DNA of 64,000 nt from Chitinophaga alhagiae. GTDB lineage: Bacteria; Bacteroidota; Bacteroidia; Chitinophagales; Chitinophagaceae. This document shows, in pieces, positions 62,888-64,000 of the stretch; the first letter of the stretch is position 1, and every line of letters starts with the position of its first letter. A program made the position numbers and the translations under genes. The notes beneath the pieces were generated by a model. The model did not search any database. It was not told the DNA's origin and saw only the letters and a program-made list of their open reading frames with translations. The stretch covers positions 992,001-1,056,000 of the forward strand of contig NZ_QXMH01000001.1 in the NCBI RefSeq assembly GCF_003568665.1. The letters run 5' to 3'.

Positions 62888-63376
62888 TTACGCCCCCTTT
62901 TTTACTTTGTGGATCAGGCTTCTGACCTCCAGCAACCCGGGGTGCGTTTCTATCACTTCCAGCGGCGTGCGGCCGCCGAAGGTGCGGTTAGGGCTTTTCA
63001 TCCAGTTATGGAACAGCTCCCTGTCACCAAAAACGGTATAGCCATGGCTGTACAATTCTACTACGGCCATGATACGGTCACTCACGATCAGGCTGAAAGT
63101 GTCTTTCCCTTTTTTCAGGTGCAGCGTACGGTCTGTTACCGCCAGCAGGTCACTGAGCGTGTTATAGTCAAATTCAAAAATCTCCTTGAGCGTGGCCAGT
63201 TCGTCTTTCGAAATACCACGCTTTACAATTTTTTCTTTCTCTGTAAATGGAATTGTTTGCAAACCCAGGATGGACTCATATGTACTTAACAGATCACCTG
63301 CGGTTTTTTTTGTGAAAAAAGCCCCTTTTCCTCTTTCATCCCGCCCGGATTTGCCCTTAACAGGCAATGCGCTCAT
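62888..63376 (-). CDS. Xre/MbcA/ParS-type antitoxin
   Basis: The 162-residue antitoxin has an N-terminal Xre-like HTH part (about 40-95, FTEKEKIVKRGISKDELATLKEIFEFDYNTLSDLLAV) and the C-terminal toxin-binding domain (YGYTVFGDRELFHNWMKSPNRTFGGRTPLEVIETHPGLLEV, which is DUF2384). It should bind and block the RES toxin and repress the operon. Candidate operators lie 36-70 bp upstream. Confidence 0.9.
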   Translation of the reverse strand: MSALPVKGKSGRDERGKGAFFTKKTAGDLLSTYESILGLQTIPFTEKEKIVKRGISKDELATLKEIFEFDYNTLSDLLAVTDRTLHLKKGKDTFSLIVSDRIMAVVELYSHGYTVFGDRELFHNWMKSPNRTFGGRTPLEVIETHPGLLEVRSLIHKVKKGA

Positions 63377-63411
63377 TCAGAACAGCGATTTTAAATATTG
63401 TACAAATACCT

Positions 63412-63444
63412 GCACATTTTTGTGCTTAATATTCTCCAATATTA
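63412..63444. promoter_or_regulatory. Candidate autoregulatory operators of the RES-Xre pair
   Basis: Two perfect inverted repeats lie side by side: GCACA-TTTT-TGTGC at 63412-63425 and TAATATT-CTCC-AATATTA at 63427-63444. A Xre-type antitoxin would be expected to bind such sites. The -7 box between them and the gene is not clear (TATTTG at about 63408 on the minus strand). Confidence 0.5.
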
Positions 63445-63622
63445 TCGAAAGACTTCATCATTTCACCTGAAGATATTCACAGCTAAGAAAGAAAAAATTC
63501 CAAAGCAGCCATGAGCGCAGAGTGACGGAGGAGGGCCGGCAGAAAAAAAATAACGGCGATGATGAAAAAAAGGAGCACCCATGAAAAAAGGTGGCGGAAG
63601 CAGCCTATCCCGTTCCTTTTGT

Positions 63623-63630
63623 TACATTTG
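63623..63630 (+). promoter_or_regulatory. -7 box (TACATTTG) of zapA
   Basis: TACATTTG fits the consensus and gives a leader of about 30 nt to the ATG at 63665. The stretch 63445-63620 holds nothing else I can support. Confidence 0.6.
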
Positions 63631-63664
63631 TAACTGTCACAGACCCACGTATAAACAACAATAA

Positions 63665-63958
63665 ATGGAAACACTCATACCTGTAAATATCGTAGTAGCG
63701 GACCGCACTTACCGGATAAAGATCCGGACGGAAGAGGAAGAAGACGTGCGCCGGGTGATGAAGGAGGTGAACGAGAAGATCATCGAATTCAAGGCGGCGT
63801 ATGCGGGCAAAGACATCCAGGATTACATTGCCATGGCGCTCATCATGTACGCCACGCACCCTGCCACCAGCGGCGGCAAGGCCCAGGCCGGCGTAGCCCC
63901 TTTTTTACTGGAAAAACTGCAACACCTTGACAATCTGCTGGATGAGCATTTAAAATAA
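63665..63958 (+). CDS. zapA: Cell division protein ZapA
   Basis: The 97-residue protein has the ZapA start (LIPVNIVVADRTYRIKIRTEEEEDVRRVMKEVNEKI) and a helical C-terminus (FLLEKLQHLDNLLDEHL). ZapA binds FtsZ and bundles filaments at the division site. It has its own promoter here, which fits its separation from pheT. The last 42 bp of the window hold no gene. Confidence 0.93.
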   Translation: METLIPVNIVVADRTYRIKIRTEEEEDVRRVMKEVNEKIIEFKAAYAGKDIQDYIAMALIMYATHPATSGGKAQAGVAPFLLEKLQHLDNLLDEHLK

Positions 63959-64000
63959 CCGCCGGTGCTGCATTTTTAATCCCTAATCAACTCATTATCA

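Noticed and set aside
63483..63674. 63-codon minus-strand frame with a hydrophobic stretch
   Set aside because: It overlaps the zapA promoter and start. No ribosome site or homology pattern supports it, although a small membrane protein cannot be fully excluded.

Overview
The window looks like a chromosomal segment from a member of the Bacteroidota, most likely Chitinophagaceae or a close relative. This rests on several lineage marks: two SusC/TonB receptors with STN domains next to FecI/FecR pairs, a SusD-like lipoprotein, a PorT-like protein beside ubiE, a type IX secretion sorting domain, a DUF1501/DUF1800 pair, an atpD-atpC pair split from the other ATP synthase genes, and many TAnnTTTG (-7) promoter boxes. 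Coding DNA is GC-rich. Intergenic DNA is AT-rich and carries unusual short repeats. I see no rRNA, tRNA, CRISPR array, prophage or insertion sequence.

Layout. 1-2.6 kb: a cut sensor kinase, a 770-bp non-coding stretch with a candidate small RNA and an 11-bp repeat array, then YqgE. 2.6-5.9 kb: atpC/atpD and a Tat-exported phosphoesterase. 5.9-12.5 kb: SusD, SusC, FecR and ECF sigma, a nutrient-uptake locus with its own cell-surface signalling. 12.6-17.5 kb: a membrane-anchored unknown and a TolC / MacB-type permease / HlyD export operon. 17.8-28.4 kb: housekeeping genes (GNAT-like protein, dnaX, dehydrogenase E2, VOC protein, GbsR-type regulator and TIGR01777 epimerase, CoA-binding protein, RNase H-like protein, engB, ubiE), with a five-copy 66-bp minisatellite at 23.15-23.48 kb. 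28.3-38.4 kb: porT, pyrC, a MutS-like ATPase, a ComM-type ATPase, an EF-G paralogue with altered GTPase motifs, an ABC exporter and DUF983. 38.4-43.6 kb: a converging pair of transcription units with an AztD-like zinc-chaperone lipoprotein on one side, and a small His-rich protein, a TonB receptor and an acidic/His lipoprotein on the other. Both promoters are overlapped by the same 15-bp inverted repeat. 43.6-48.3 kb: DUF1501, DUF1800 and a thiolase. 48.3-53.5 kb: a second FecI/FecR/TonB receptor/DUF4249 set. 53.5-64 kb: pyrD, terC, rsmE, a MATE transporter, dnaB, a DnaA-box cluster, pheT, a coiled-coil gene, a RES-Xre toxin-antitoxin module on the opposite strand, and zapA.

The most interesting parts are the zinc-type locus with its shared operator (38.68-43.56 kb), the DnaA-box cluster between dnaB and pheT (59.46-59.56 kb), the repeated operator around the GbsR-type regulator (23.99 and 24.58 kb), the EF-G paralogue, the candidate small RNA near 1.5 kb, the two unrelated 11-bp tandem arrays, and the toxin-antitoxin module placed inside a pheT-zapA cluster. 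Many genes have their -7 box only 4-13 nt before the start codon, which suggests very short or absent 5' leaders.
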